20,606 nucleotides of DNA from a virus. This document shows, in pieces, positions 1-7,419 of this stretch. Location: the IMG/VR virus record IMGVR_UViG_3300027895_000011, positions 1-20,606 of that record. The stretch is one strand, 5' to 3'. The number at the start of each line of letters is the position of its first letter. The first letter of the stretch is position 1. The notes below the pieces were generated by a model. It was not told the origin of the DNA. It ran no database searches and worked only from the letters and a program-made list of their open reading frames with translations. The translations under genes and the position numbers were made by a program.

Positions 1-1
1 C

Positions 2-418
2 TGCGATTTCGCCAATACGAGTAAGGAAACTCTGCTTGCAAGCAGCCATCAGCATATTGGCGACGTGCGATCCGCGCTCGCGTTTATGGGAAGAATTCTC
101 GCCAAGGCAAGCGAGGTTCACGACCACGACAAGATTAGCGACATTGATGGTTTCCACCGTGACTTCGTGACTGGATTCGTTAAGACATCGTGGTGGGACA
201 ATCACCGTAAGGTCAACCGCCACCACTTGCTGCAGGCTGATGGCGTTCCCGCAGACGTGAATCTCATCGATGTGCTTGACATGATTTGCGATTGCGTCAT
301 GGCTGGCATGGCACGCTCTGGAAGCGTATACCCGCTAAACATCGATGCCGAAGTGTTGCGTCAGGCCTTCGATAACACTGTGGAGTTGCTCAAATCTCAA
401 GTGAAGGTAGTAGAGTAA
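2..418 (+). CDS. Conserved phage hypothetical protein, 5' end outside window
   Basis: The frame is open from the first bases of the window to a TAA at 416-418, so the start lies upstream. A GTG at 65 could start a 117-aa form, but residues encoded before it (HQHIGDVRSALAFMG) read as continuous conserved protein, so I treat the gene as 5'-partial. The visible part has a VHDHDK segment followed by DIDGFHRDF and a WWDNHRKVNRHHLL stretch, rich in His and Asp. The HDxxK pattern recalls the DUF5662-type phage proteins, but this assignment is weak. Its function is unknown. It directly abuts the next gene, whose GTG follows the TAA without a gap, so the two are probably co-translated at the upstream edge of the lysis/packaging region. 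Confidence 0.7.
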   Translation, partial: CDFANTSKETLLASSHQHIGDVRSALAFMGRILAKASEVHDHDKISDIDGFHRDFVTGFVKTSWWDNHRKVNRHHLLQADGVPADVNLIDVLDMICDCVMAGMARSGSVYPLNIDAEVLRQAFDNTVELLKSQVKVVE

Positions 419-922
419 GTGCCTGATAAAGACTTCTGCCTCGTTATACGCTTCGTCAACAGTAAAGGCTTCGTCAGCTCTGCCATAGACTTTGTCGAGG
501 GTGGGGCTGGCGAGTATGACCATACCGAATGCCAGGATGTGGTGACGAATGAATGGATCGGCGCACATGACAATGGCGGGTTCGAGCGCAGGCCATGCGG
601 CTATATGAAGCCGTCACGCGAACGCCGCTATGCGATCCCCTGCACGCAGGAAGAGTACGACCGTGGCATGGCATGGCTGAACTCTCAGATTGGCGTTCCA
701 TACAATTTCATGGACATCCTGGGCATTCTGATGCACAAGGATCTTACGTCTTCGGGCCGCTTGATCTGCTCGCAGGCGATGTTCTCGTACATCTATACGG
801 CGCTCGGCCGGCTGCCACTCAATGCGCTGCCTGAGAATGCAAACCGCATCACCCCTGAGACGCTTCACCTGAGTCCATTACTGATCGGTCACTGCACCTA
901 CAGCTTCCCGGAGCCCAAATGA
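419..922 (+). CDS. Permuted papain-fold (NlpC/P60-like, YiiX/LRAT type) cysteine hydrolase
   Basis: The 167-aa protein starts at a GTG directly after the previous stop. It has a candidate catalytic His at residue 35 (EYDHTE) and a candidate nucleophile Cys at 117 (RLICSQA). A conserved-looking IGVPYNFMDILG segment (91-102) precedes the Cys. His before Cys is the order expected in the circularly permuted NlpC/P60 superfamily, whose members cleave peptide or acyl bonds. No signal peptide is visible. It overlaps a one-TM protein gene by 4 nt and lies just upstream of the terminase genes, where P22-like phages keep lysis genes, so a role as a peptidoglycan or cell-envelope hydrolase is inferred. 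It could instead be a virion-associated or deamidating enzyme. The fold call rests on motif order only. Confidence 0.6.
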   Translation: MPDKDFCLVIRFVNSKGFVSSAIDFVEGGAGEYDHTECQDVVTNEWIGAHDNGGFERRPCGYMKPSRERRYAIPCTQEEYDRGMAWLNSQIGVPYNFMDILGILMHKDLTSSGRLICSQAMFSYIYTALGRLPLNALPENANRITPETLHLSPLLIGHCTYSFPEPK

Positions 923-1158
923 ACTGGACTGATTGGGGGCCGACCATCATTGCAGTTATCACGGCAGTATTCACCGCTGGCATGATTGCAGGCCGTATAC
1001 GGCATCAGGAGACGGCATTGCTTGAACAGCATGGGCGCCTTGACCTGCATGATGTGAAGCTTGAGGTGCATGCAATAGCGATTGCCAAGTTGGAGTCATG
1101 GAAGGAAGGCTACAACGCTGGGGCTACCCGAATCGGCCTACATGGAGGCAACCAATGA
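919..1158 (+). CDS. Small single-TM protein, holin- or spanin-like
   Basis: This 79-aa protein starts at ATG 919 inside an ATGA overlap with the preceding hydrolase gene. Residues about 8-27 (TIIAVITAVFTAGMIAG) form one hydrophobic transmembrane segment near the N-terminus. The rest is polar, helical and probably coiled-coil. This layout fits an inner-membrane lysis accessory protein (class III-type holin or i-spanin-like). The evidence is topology plus position next to a candidate hydrolase; no family-specific motif was recognised. The next gene overlaps its stop in another ATGA, indicating coupled translation. Confidence 0.6.
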   Translation: MNWTDWGPTIIAVITAVFTAGMIAGRIRHQETALLEQHGRLDLHDVKLEVHAIAIAKLESWKEGYNAGATRIGLHGGNQ

Positions 1159-1310
1159 AGTCATTCCTACGCAAATGGCTGGGCCTGACTGAGGACTTGG
1201 ACAAGCTGAATGGCACACAGTATGAGCAGCACATGCGGATATTGGAACTGGAGCGTCATGTGTCTGAGTTGGACCCTCTCCGCGACAAGCATGGAAGGTT
1301 CACGAAGTAG
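1155..1310 (+). CDS. Small coiled-coil hypothetical protein (51 aa)
   Basis: The start at ATG 1155 is chosen because it overlaps the preceding TGA (ATGA at 1155-1158); an ATG at 1098 in the same frame would place the first 19 residues inside the previous gene. The 51-aa product begins MKSFLRKWLGL and is dominated by charged helical heptad-like sequence (MRILELERHVSEL), ending in DKHGRFTK. No transmembrane segment is visible. Its position after the one-TM protein suggests a partner of that protein or a small packaging-region protein. Function unknown. Confidence 0.55.
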   Translation: MKSFLRKWLGLTEDLDKLNGTQYEQHMRILELERHVSELDPLRDKHGRFTK

Positions 1311-1317
1311 CTAATCA

Positions 1318-1656
1318 ATGGGAAAGCCTGAAAACACGCCACCTAACAAGCGAAAGCTTACACCCGAGATGGAGTCTAGAAAGTGGAAGCCGGGGCAGTC
1401 TGGCAATGCAGGCGGGCGTCCCAAGAAAAAGCCCATTACGGAGATGTATGAGCGCATTCTGAACAGTCCAGAGAACATCGCAGCCATCGAAAAGGCTACT
1501 GTGGCAGCCCTACGTAAAGGCAATATGGCGATGGTGTTGCAGCTTCGGGAGATGGCTGACCGTACTGAGGGCAAGGTGACGTTGCCGATTGAGGCCGATG
1601 TGAGTGTGAATCTAGCCGATGCGATTGCGCAGGCGCGAAAGAGGGCAGGTCGATGA
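1318..1656 (+). CDS. DUF5681-domain protein, probable small terminase subunit
   Basis: The 112-aa protein carries the hallmark KWKPGQSGNAGGRPKKK at residues 22-38, typical of DUF5681 proteins encoded beside phage terminases. The remainder is helical (ITEMYERILNSPENIAAIEKATVAAL and following) and ends in a basic ARKRAGR. Small terminases bind the packaging site and load the genome on the large subunit. That role is inferred here from position immediately upstream of the large terminase, separated only by a 46-aa overlapping gene. The Shine-Dalgarno is weak; the start follows the previous stop by 7 nt. The stop overlaps the next ATG. Confidence 0.65.
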   Translation: MGKPENTPPNKRKLTPEMESRKWKPGQSGNAGGRPKKKPITEMYERILNSPENIAAIEKATVAALRKGNMAMVLQLREMADRTEGKVTLPIEADVSVNLADAIAQARKRAGR

Positions 1657-1793
1657 AGCCAAAACTATACAAGCGGTTTGGAAGATGGAATATGCGCGAG
1701 GGCGACAAAATCACAACCATCTGGTCTGACTGGGTTGGCGAAATTACCATTGCCAACGCGATCGACTACTTCCGCAGTAAAGCGAATGCATGA
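1653..1793 (+). CDS. 46-aa hypothetical protein between the terminase genes
   Basis: A short frame starts at ATG 1653 (ATGA overlap with the small terminase stop) and ends at TGA 1791-1793, itself an ATGA overlap with the large terminase start. The product starts MKPKLYKRFGRW and ends DYFRSKANA; it is basic and contains five tryptophans or tyrosines in its first half. Exact 4-nt overlaps on both sides strongly support translation and suggest it couples expression of the two terminase genes. No family was recognised. Confidence 0.6.
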   Translation: MKPKLYKRFGRWNMREGDKITTIWSDWVGEITIANAIDYFRSKANA

Positions 1794-3247
1794 AGGGTGG
1801 CCTTGCTGCTGAGGAATTAGAACTCGCCACTGACATTGGCAGCTTCAGCTTTGACCCTCCAGGGCTAGTTCGATATGCATTCCCCTGGGGATCTGACAGG
1901 CTAAAGACTCCCGGCCCGCGTTCATGGCAGGCAGACATTCTTGGGGAGATTCAGGATCACCTGTCCAACCCTGATACGCGCTTTCAGCCGTTGCAGATTG
2001 CGGTAGCTTCCGGCCATGGTATTGGTAAGTCTGCGCTGATCTCCATGATTATGGCGTGGGCCATGAGCACCTGTGAGGATTGCAAGGTTGTCGCAACAGC
2101 AGGCACAGGGTCGCAGCTCAACACAAAGACGGTGCCAGAGGTGCAGAAATGGTTCCGGCTGGCGCTGAACTCGCACTGGTGGGACATCAATGCCACCTCA
2201 ATACGAGTCAAAGACCCTAATCACCAGGCTCTTTGGCGCACGGACTTTGTTACGTGGTCGGTGCAGAAGACAGAAGCATTCGCCGGTCTGCACAATCAGG
2301 GAAAGCGCATCGTCATCATCTTCGATGAGGCAAGCTCGATCGATGACATCATTTGGGAAGTTGCAGAAGGCATTCTCTCAGATGAAGACACGGAGATTAT
2401 CTGGATCGCGTTTGGTAATCCCACGCGCAATACAGGCGAGTTTTACAGGGCTATCACTGGTGCGAATCGTTGGAAGACGCGGCAGATTGATTCGCGCACG
2501 GTAGAGGGCACGAACAAGACTCTGCTGGATGCTCAAATCAAAGAGTGGGGTGAGGACAGTGACCGTGCGAGGGTACGTATACGGGGTGAGTTCCCGCGTG
2601 GTGGTTCTACTCAGTTTATTTCTGGTGAGGTTGTTGCTGCTGCCCGCAAGCGCATTGTTGATGGCTATAAGGCGATGCCCGTCATCCTTGGGGTTGACGT
2701 AGCGCGGTTTGGAGACGACCGATCTATCATCTGCCGTAGGCAAGGGCGCAAGGCTGATTTCATCGGCAAGTTCTACGGGATCGACACCCAGAATCTAGGC
2801 GGCAAGGTGCAGGAGATGATTGACCGTGAGCGGCCGGACGCGGTTGTGATCGATGGTGATGGCATTGGCGGTGCAGTGTTCGACTTTCTGAAGGCCAGAG
2901 GTTACGACCGCAAGACCGCAATGGTTGAGTTCCATGGTGGCGGTACACCGACCGACCCGCACAAGTATCTGAACCGCAGGGCTGAAATCTGGGGAGAGAT
3001 GCGGGACTGGCTAGAAGGCGGGCAGATACCCGACGAGGCAGAGATCGAGACAGACCTTACCGGCCCGGATTATGGGTATCACCCCACAAAGGGTTGCTTG
3101 GCTCTGGAGACGAAGGACGATATGAAGTCTCGCGGCGTCGATTCTCCTGACTTGGGGGATGCGCTGGCAATGACATTCGCTGTGAAAGTTGCACCACCTA
3201 AGCCAAAGCAGCAGGGACCGAAGCCGACGCATTCGGCATGGAGTTGA
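1790..3247 (+). CDS. terL: Terminase large subunit (ATPase/nuclease packaging motor)
   Basis: The 485-aa protein has the two-domain layout of TerL. The N-terminal ATPase shows a Walker A at residues 75-81 (GHGIGKS) and a Walker B at 174-180 (IVIIFDE), with a coupling-like GNPTRNTG at 209-216. The C-terminal RNase H-fold nuclease shows GVDVARFGDD at 301-310 (Asp303), AVVIDGDG at 351-358 (Asp355) and a third acidic site in SPDLGDALAM (Asp454 or Asp457). TerL drives ATP-dependent translocation of the genome into proheads through the portal and cuts concatemers. Length is normal. The start overlaps the upstream stop (ATGA). A headful-type strategy is suggested only by the P22-like neighbours. Confidence 0.95.
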   Translation: MKGGLAAEELELATDIGSFSFDPPGLVRYAFPWGSDRLKTPGPRSWQADILGEIQDHLSNPDTRFQPLQIAVASGHGIGKSALISMIMAWAMSTCEDCKVVATAGTGSQLNTKTVPEVQKWFRLALNSHWWDINATSIRVKDPNHQALWRTDFVTWSVQKTEAFAGLHNQGKRIVIIFDEASSIDDIIWEVAEGILSDEDTEIIWIAFGNPTRNTGEFYRAITGANRWKTRQIDSRTVEGTNKTLLDAQIKEWGEDSDRARVRIRGEFPRGGSTQFISGEVVAAARKRIVDGYKAMPVILGVDVARFGDDRSIICRRQGRKADFIGKFYGIDTQNLGGKVQEMIDRERPDAVVIDGDGIGGAVFDFLKARGYDRKTAMVEFHGGGTPTDPHKYLNRRAEIWGEMRDWLEGGQIPDEAEIETDLTGPDYGYHPTKGCLALETKDDMKSRGVDSPDLGDALAMTFAVKVAPPKPKQQGPKPTHSAWS

Positions 3248-3248
3248 G

Positions 3249-3398
3249 ATGGCGAAGTTAGAGACCGTAGTAGGCAAGGGAGTTCCGACGAGCAAGTTTG
3301 GTGCGCCCGCTAAGCAGCAGGTAGGCAAAGGCACGCTGAGCGAGGCGTCCGCCGCAAAGATTCGAGCGAAGGCAACCCGCATGTTGGGAGCAAAGTAA
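3249..3398 (+). CDS. Small basic hypothetical protein (49 aa)
   Basis: ATG 3249 follows the terminase TGA by 1 nt, with a GGAG-like Shine-Dalgarno in the end of terL. The product starts MAKLETVVGKGVP and ends AKATRMLGAK; it is Gly-, Ala- and Lys-rich with no aromatic core except one Phe. A longer frame from ATG 3189 would lie inside terL and is less likely. The next gene begins directly after its TAA. Function unknown; small basic proteins at this position can be DNA- or capsid-associated. Confidence 0.55.
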   Translation: MAKLETVVGKGVPTSKFGAPAKQQVGKGTLSEASAAKIRAKATRMLGAK

Positions 3399-3875
3399 AT
3401 GCAGAAGGAAGAGCGCCAGCTCAGGACGTTGATGCGTCTGGCCCCGTCGATTCGGGATCACAAGGACTTCGAAACGAAGCTGACCACTGCGCCGCCTCAT
3501 CTGCGCACCATCATTTATGAGGCGTGCAAGCCGTTCCTGAAGTTCGAGGCGCGGCCATTGGATCGTTATGTGGCTAGTGCAGGACGTATGGCTGAGCGCG
3601 AAAATCTGCCGACGATGGATGAGCACGGCAACCTGCACGAGTTCCAAGCGGTGCAGGTCGGGCTTGCCGAGTCAGTTGCAACTGAGACCCTCACATTGGT
3701 ATGCCACAAGTGCACCCGAGAGGATAAGTTCTTTGCTGTCGGAAAGGAGACCAACGTGGATGTGATCATGAAGGCCCGCGTCGATGGCTGGATCTACAAC
3801 TATTTGGCGGATCCTCCGCATGAGATTTGCCCCAACTGCCCGACGTCGCTAAGGACAGACCGCTTCGATGCCTGA
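3399..3875 (+). CDS. Hypothetical protein with a CxxC...CxxC zinc-binding pattern
   Basis: The 158-aa protein starts directly after the preceding stop. Its N-terminal two thirds is helical and charged. Its C-terminal part has CHKC at residues 102-105 and CPNC at 144-147, separated by 38 residues that include a GW motif. The four cysteines suggest one zinc ribbon or treble-clef site. Such small zinc proteins occur among phage packaging genes, but I recognise no named family. It ends with an 8-nt overlap with the next gene. Confidence 0.6.
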   Translation: MQKEERQLRTLMRLAPSIRDHKDFETKLTTAPPHLRTIIYEACKPFLKFEARPLDRYVASAGRMAERENLPTMDEHGNLHEFQAVQVGLAESVATETLTLVCHKCTREDKFFAVGKETNVDVIMKARVDGWIYNYLADPPHEICPNCPTSLRTDRFDA

Positions 3876-4071
3876 AGAAACTTTCACTGATTTCATGGTG
3901 CGTTGCCTGGAGCAGCAAGACGCCGTCACCTCGGCTACTCTCATCGTTCGCCGTTCCGATGGAACGATAGGCTATCGCTGTTTCAATCAAGAAGTTGCGG
4001 ATACGTTGGGACTCATGCGTGTAGCGTCGCTTTCTGTCGAGAACGACTTGATTTCAGGATGGAAGGAATAG
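3868..4071 (+). CDS. Small hypothetical protein (67 aa)
   Basis: ATG 3868 overlaps the end of the zinc-pattern gene by 8 nt. The 67-aa product (starts MPEETFTDFMVRC, ends DLISGWKE) has an alternating hydrophobic pattern (ATLIVRRSDGTIGYRCF) consistent with a small beta-hairpin domain. The stop TAG abuts the portal ATG, and its last codons supply the portal gene's strong Shine-Dalgarno (AAGGA at 4063-4067). Function unknown. Confidence 0.6.
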   Translation: MPEETFTDFMVRCLEQQDAVTSATLIVRRSDGTIGYRCFNQEVADTLGLMRVASLSVENDLISGWKE

Positions 4072-6216
4072 ATGCCTGATAAAGACTCCGACCTCGGAAC
4101 CGGCAATGGCAAGCTGCTCAAGAAGATCCGCCAGCGGTATGCATACGCCATGGATAAGTGGCGATACAACCGCGAAGAGGGCCAGAAGAACATGCGGTAC
4201 GTGTCTGGCGATCCTTGGAGCGAAGAGGACAAGCAGGCGCGTAAAGGGCGTCCTACGGTATGCCCTGATGAACTGAATCAGTACGTTAATCAGGTCGTCA
4301 ATACAGCCCGTCAGAATCCCCGCGGCATCAAGATAGATCCAGCCGGCGATGAAGCGACAGAGAAGCTTGCCGAGTACCGCGAGAATCGCATTCGGGCTAT
4401 CGAATATGCCTGCAATGCTTCCCAGGTGTACGTCAACGGGCTGCAAGGCGCGGTAGAGCGCAACATCGGCTACTGGAAGGTAAGCCGCACGTATGTTTCT
4501 GATGATTCAGACGAGCAGGAAATCATCGTTCTTCCGGTGCAGAACCCAGACACAGTTCTGATCGACCCCGACTATAAGGAGCTTGACGGCTCGGATATGA
4601 AATGGTCGTTCGAATTCGAGCGCATTCCACTGGAAGAGTTCGAAAGCGAGTATCCAGATGCTGAAAAGCGGAGTTTCTCAGCCGATGATTTTGGTGATGA
4701 TGCTGGTTATTGGTTCGATGGTAAGGCTATCGTTGTGGCCGTTTACTCCGAAGTTCAGATGTCGGAGAAAAAGGTAGGCAAGAGCCAACGATCGGTGTTC
4801 CGGCGATCTTCGGTGAAGCAGTACAAGACCAACGGCGTAGAGATTCTTGCAAAGTCAGAGCAGCCTGGTCCTTACCTGCCAATCGTTCCGGTATTCGGCA
4901 AAGAATTATGGGTTGACCGCGGAGAAAGCGGTGGCGGAAGTTCGGCGCAACGCATTCTAAACTCTCTTGTATCGCTTGCGCGTGACCCGCAGAAGGCGTT
5001 GGCGTATGTGATGAGCGCCATGCTGGAGAATTGCGGCCAGCTTCCGAAGTCATCCTATGTCGGAGCAGTTGGGCAGTTCGAGACCGACAAGGATGCATGG
5101 GATACGCTGAACTCGATCTATCACCCGTATCTGCAGTACGACATGATTGTTGATGCGGCAAACTCCCCGCTTCCTCCCCCGCAGAGACTTCAGGCGGCAC
5201 CTGACTTCCAGGCTTATAGTGTGGGCACGGACATCTGCCGGCGAGCGATTCAAGCCGCAATGGGTATCAGCCCTCTGCCGACTGCTGCGCAGCGCCAGAA
5301 TCAGAAGTCCGGCACAGCGCTGACCAAGATTCAGTCGGAGCAGGCGGTTGGAAGCTACCACTTGGTGGACAGCTACGACCGGGCAATCAAGCTTACCGGC
5401 AGAATCATGAATCACTGGCTTTCTGAGACCGACCTTGGCGAGACAACTCGACCAGTACGTGAAGCAGACGGCAAGCACAAGCTGGTGAAGATCAACACGG
5501 ATGCGGCGGTGGTCGAAGATGACCATGAATACCACTTCCCGATTGCAGACGATAAGGGCCGCTATCAGGTAACAATCAGTTCCGGTCCCTCGCATGAGTC
5601 GCAGCGCGAAGAGGGCAGCGAGTTTGTTGACACGCTGATGCAGAATTTGCCAAACATGGCTTTCCTGTCTCCGCAGCAGCATGCGCAAATCATCGCTCTC
5701 GGCATAAAGTTGAAGCAGCTTGGCCCTCTTGGCGATCAGATGGCCGAGATTATCAGCCCGCAGAACAATGGAGCGCAGCAGCAGTTGGCGCAGATCCAGC
5801 AGCAAGCGGCGCAACAGCACCAGCAGATGCAGGAGATGCAGGCTACCCTCCAGAAGCTCATGCTCGAGCGTCAGGGCAAGGTGATTGAGATGCAGGGCAA
5901 GGCGCAGGCACAGGCCTTGCAGCATCAATTCGACATGTCCGAGGCCGATAAGGACCGCGAAGTCAAGCTGGCTGTGGCCGAGATCGGCACCAAGGCGCAG
6001 ATTCAGACCGAGCGCGAAGGCATGGTGCATGATCTGGAATCGCAATTCCATGATCAGGCTCATGATGTCGCAATGGCTACTGTGCAGCATGGCCAAGCGC
6101 AGCAGCTACAAGAGCAGCAGGCGGCTACGCAGTCGGCACAGAGCGCACAGGACGCGCAGCAAGGCCAAGACGCACAAGTAACACAAGCCGCGTTGCAGCC
6201 ATCACCCACAGAATAA
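4072..6216 (+). CDS. P22-type portal protein
   Basis: The 714-aa protein closely matches the length of the P22 portal (725 aa) and carries typical features. It has an N-terminal helical region with KNMRYVSGDPW and CPDELNQYVNQVVN (around residues 40-95), a clip/stem region with VQNPDTVLIDPDYKELDGSD, and a long C-terminal helix. The portal forms the dodecameric ring at one capsid vertex through which DNA is packaged and to which the tail attaches. From about residue 565 the C-terminus is extremely Gln/Ala-rich and helical, ending in low-complexity QSAQDAQQGQDAQ, which resembles a long barrel or tail extension. It starts directly after the previous TAG. Its first 24 nt resemble the start of the gene at 419. 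Confidence 0.92.
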   Translation: MPDKDSDLGTGNGKLLKKIRQRYAYAMDKWRYNREEGQKNMRYVSGDPWSEEDKQARKGRPTVCPDELNQYVNQVVNTARQNPRGIKIDPAGDEATEKLAEYRENRIRAIEYACNASQVYVNGLQGAVERNIGYWKVSRTYVSDDSDEQEIIVLPVQNPDTVLIDPDYKELDGSDMKWSFEFERIPLEEFESEYPDAEKRSFSADDFGDDAGYWFDGKAIVVAVYSEVQMSEKKVGKSQRSVFRRSSVKQYKTNGVEILAKSEQPGPYLPIVPVFGKELWVDRGESGGGSSAQRILNSLVSLARDPQKALAYVMSAMLENCGQLPKSSYVGAVGQFETDKDAWDTLNSIYHPYLQYDMIVDAANSPLPPPQRLQAAPDFQAYSVGTDICRRAIQAAMGISPLPTAAQRQNQKSGTALTKIQSEQAVGSYHLVDSYDRAIKLTGRIMNHWLSETDLGETTRPVREADGKHKLVKINTDAAVVEDDHEYHFPIADDKGRYQVTISSGPSHESQREEGSEFVDTLMQNLPNMAFLSPQQHAQIIALGIKLKQLGPLGDQMAEIISPQNNGAQQQLAQIQQQAAQQHQQMQEMQATLQKLMLERQGKVIEMQGKAQAQALQHQFDMSEADKDREVKLAVAEIGTKAQIQTEREGMVHDLESQFHDQAHDVAMATVQHGQAQQLQEQQAATQSAQSAQDAQQGQDAQVTQAALQPSPTE

Positions 6217-6393
6217 GGAGCTCGGGAACGACCTCGTCAGGCACGGCGGGGCATACCCAGGAATCGCTGCCTGGATGGAAATTGTCTTCCATGTTCCTAT
6301 GACCCCGGCAATGGGGTGAACAGAAGGCACCGGGCGTCTTTGTGCCACCAAGTTTTGTAACCCGCTGACCCGGCGTAAGGGTAGGAGCCACAA
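6217..6393 (+). other. Non-coding gap with five consecutive predicted hairpins
   Basis: This is the largest gene-free stretch in an otherwise overlapping operon. By eye it folds into helices in series. Helix 1 is CCAGG 6257-6261 with CCTGG 6270-6274. Helix 2 is ATGGAA 6275-6280 with TTCCAT 6287-6292, directly stacked on helix 1. Helix 3 is GTTC 6293-6296 with GAAC 6318-6321, plus an inner ACCCC 6302-6306 with GGGGT 6313-6317. Helix 4 is GGCAC 6326-6330 with GTGCC 6342-6346. Helix 5 is a weaker ACCCGC/GCG...GGGT pairing around 6360-6382. An AGGAG Shine-Dalgarno (6383-6387) for the scaffold gene follows. No terminal T-tract follows helices 1-3, so it is not a simple terminator. No known RNA family was recognised. 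Confidence 0.5.
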
Positions 6394-7419
6394 ATGAGTG
6401 AATCGACGGCAGTAGCGGAATCGTCCTCCGCGCCAGTAGTAGAAACCTTGGAACTTCCTCGCAGTGGAACTCCTGACTACGCCGAATGGCGTGTCAGCGG
6501 CAAGTTACCCGAAACCAAGCCGAAAACTGAGGAATCGGCATCCTCTGACACTCTGATAGAAGAGACGGCCGACGCCGGGGAAGCGACCGCCCCACAGAAG
6601 AAGCAGGAGAAACGCAGGCCGGATGCGGAAAGCCGAATCGCCGAGCTGATAGCCGAGAACAAACGGCTGAAGGCAGAGCGAGAGGCCAAACCCGCAGATC
6701 AGACCAAGCCTGATACCAAAGCTGAACCAGCGCAGCAGTTCACCCGCCCCAAGCCTAAAGCAGAAGACAAGAACCCAGACGGAACTCAGAAGTACGGAAC
6801 ATATGAGGATTTCGTTGAAGAACTTGCCGACTGGAAGGCAGAACAGCGATGGGATGCAACACAGCGCGAACAACAGCAGAAGACTCAGGCACAAGAGGTG
6901 CAGGCGAAGGTAAAGGAAGCCGAGGCGCGATATCCGAACTTCAAGGAGATCGCGATTCCAACGGTCGAAGCCATTCTGAAAAATCAGGACATTGCCCCAG
7001 TCGTAAAGCAGATGCTAAACGACTCTGATGTGTGGACTGATTTGATCTTCACGATTGGCGGCGACCCTGATGCGCTGGCGGATTTCGTTGAAATGGCGAA
7101 GTCGGCACCAGGCAAGGCTATTCGCTATATCGCTGCTACCGAAAGGCTGATCGCTGAGGAACTGGACAAAGGCACGACTGAGGCTACAACCACAGGTCGT
7201 GATGCATCCGGCAAGTTCGCAAAGGCTGAGACGACTCCTGTAAAACGTGGGCCCGAAAGTGCAGCAGAGCCGCCTCTCGAAATCGGCAACCGGGGAACCG
7301 GAACGATGGATGAGGCAGCAAGGGCGCTTTCCGACATTGAACGCGGCAATCCGAACGCGGTACGTGCCTGGATGAAGGCTGAAAACGCAAAGGATCTACG
7401 CCGCCGACGCGGAGTGTAA
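6394..7419 (+). CDS. Putative capsid scaffolding protein
   Basis: The 341-aa, highly charged, helical protein sits between portal and coat exactly where P22 has its scaffold (gp8, 303 aa). The first 70 residues are Ser/Thr/Glu-rich and disordered. Coiled-coil segments are visible around residues 70-100 (ESRIAELIAENKRLKAERE) and 145-190. The C-terminus is strongly basic (KDLRRRRGV), like the coat-binding end of known scaffolds. Scaffolds direct coat assembly into a procapsid and then exit. Sequence similarity to P22 gp8 is not evident, so the call rests on composition and position. It has a good AGGAG Shine-Dalgarno after the structured gap, and its last codons carry the GGAG used by the coat gene. 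Confidence 0.75.
   Translation: MSESTAVAESSSAPVVETLELPRSGTPDYAEWRVSGKLPETKPKTEESASSDTLIEETADAGEATAPQKKQEKRRPDAESRIAELIAENKRLKAEREAKPADQTKPDTKAEPAQQFTRPKPKAEDKNPDGTQKYGTYEDFVEELADWKAEQRWDATQREQQQKTQAQEVQAKVKEAEARYPNFKEIAIPTVEAILKNQDIAPVVKQMLNDSDVWTDLIFTIGGDPDALADFVEMAKSAPGKAIRYIAATERLIAEELDKGTTEATTTGRDASGKFAKAETTPVKRGPESAAEPPLEIGNRGTGTMDEAARALSDIERGNPNAVRAWMKAENAKDLRRRRGV

Noticed and set aside
5050-6096. Long minus-strand open frame (348 codons) opposite the portal C-terminus
   Set aside because: It mirrors the Gln/Ala-rich low-complexity portal coding sequence, which yields Leu-rich open antisense frames; the portal is clearly the real gene.
6217-6393. Possible tRNA or known riboswitch in the portal-scaffold gap
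   Set aside because: No 7-bp acceptor stem with a GTTCRA T-loop and anticodon arm can be assembled, and no conserved riboswitch core was recognised.
6125-6393. Minus-strand open frames of 63-88 codons across the portal-scaffold gap
   Set aside because: No ribosome-binding site, atypical composition, and each runs into or is confined by the hairpin-rich gap; they look like chance frames.
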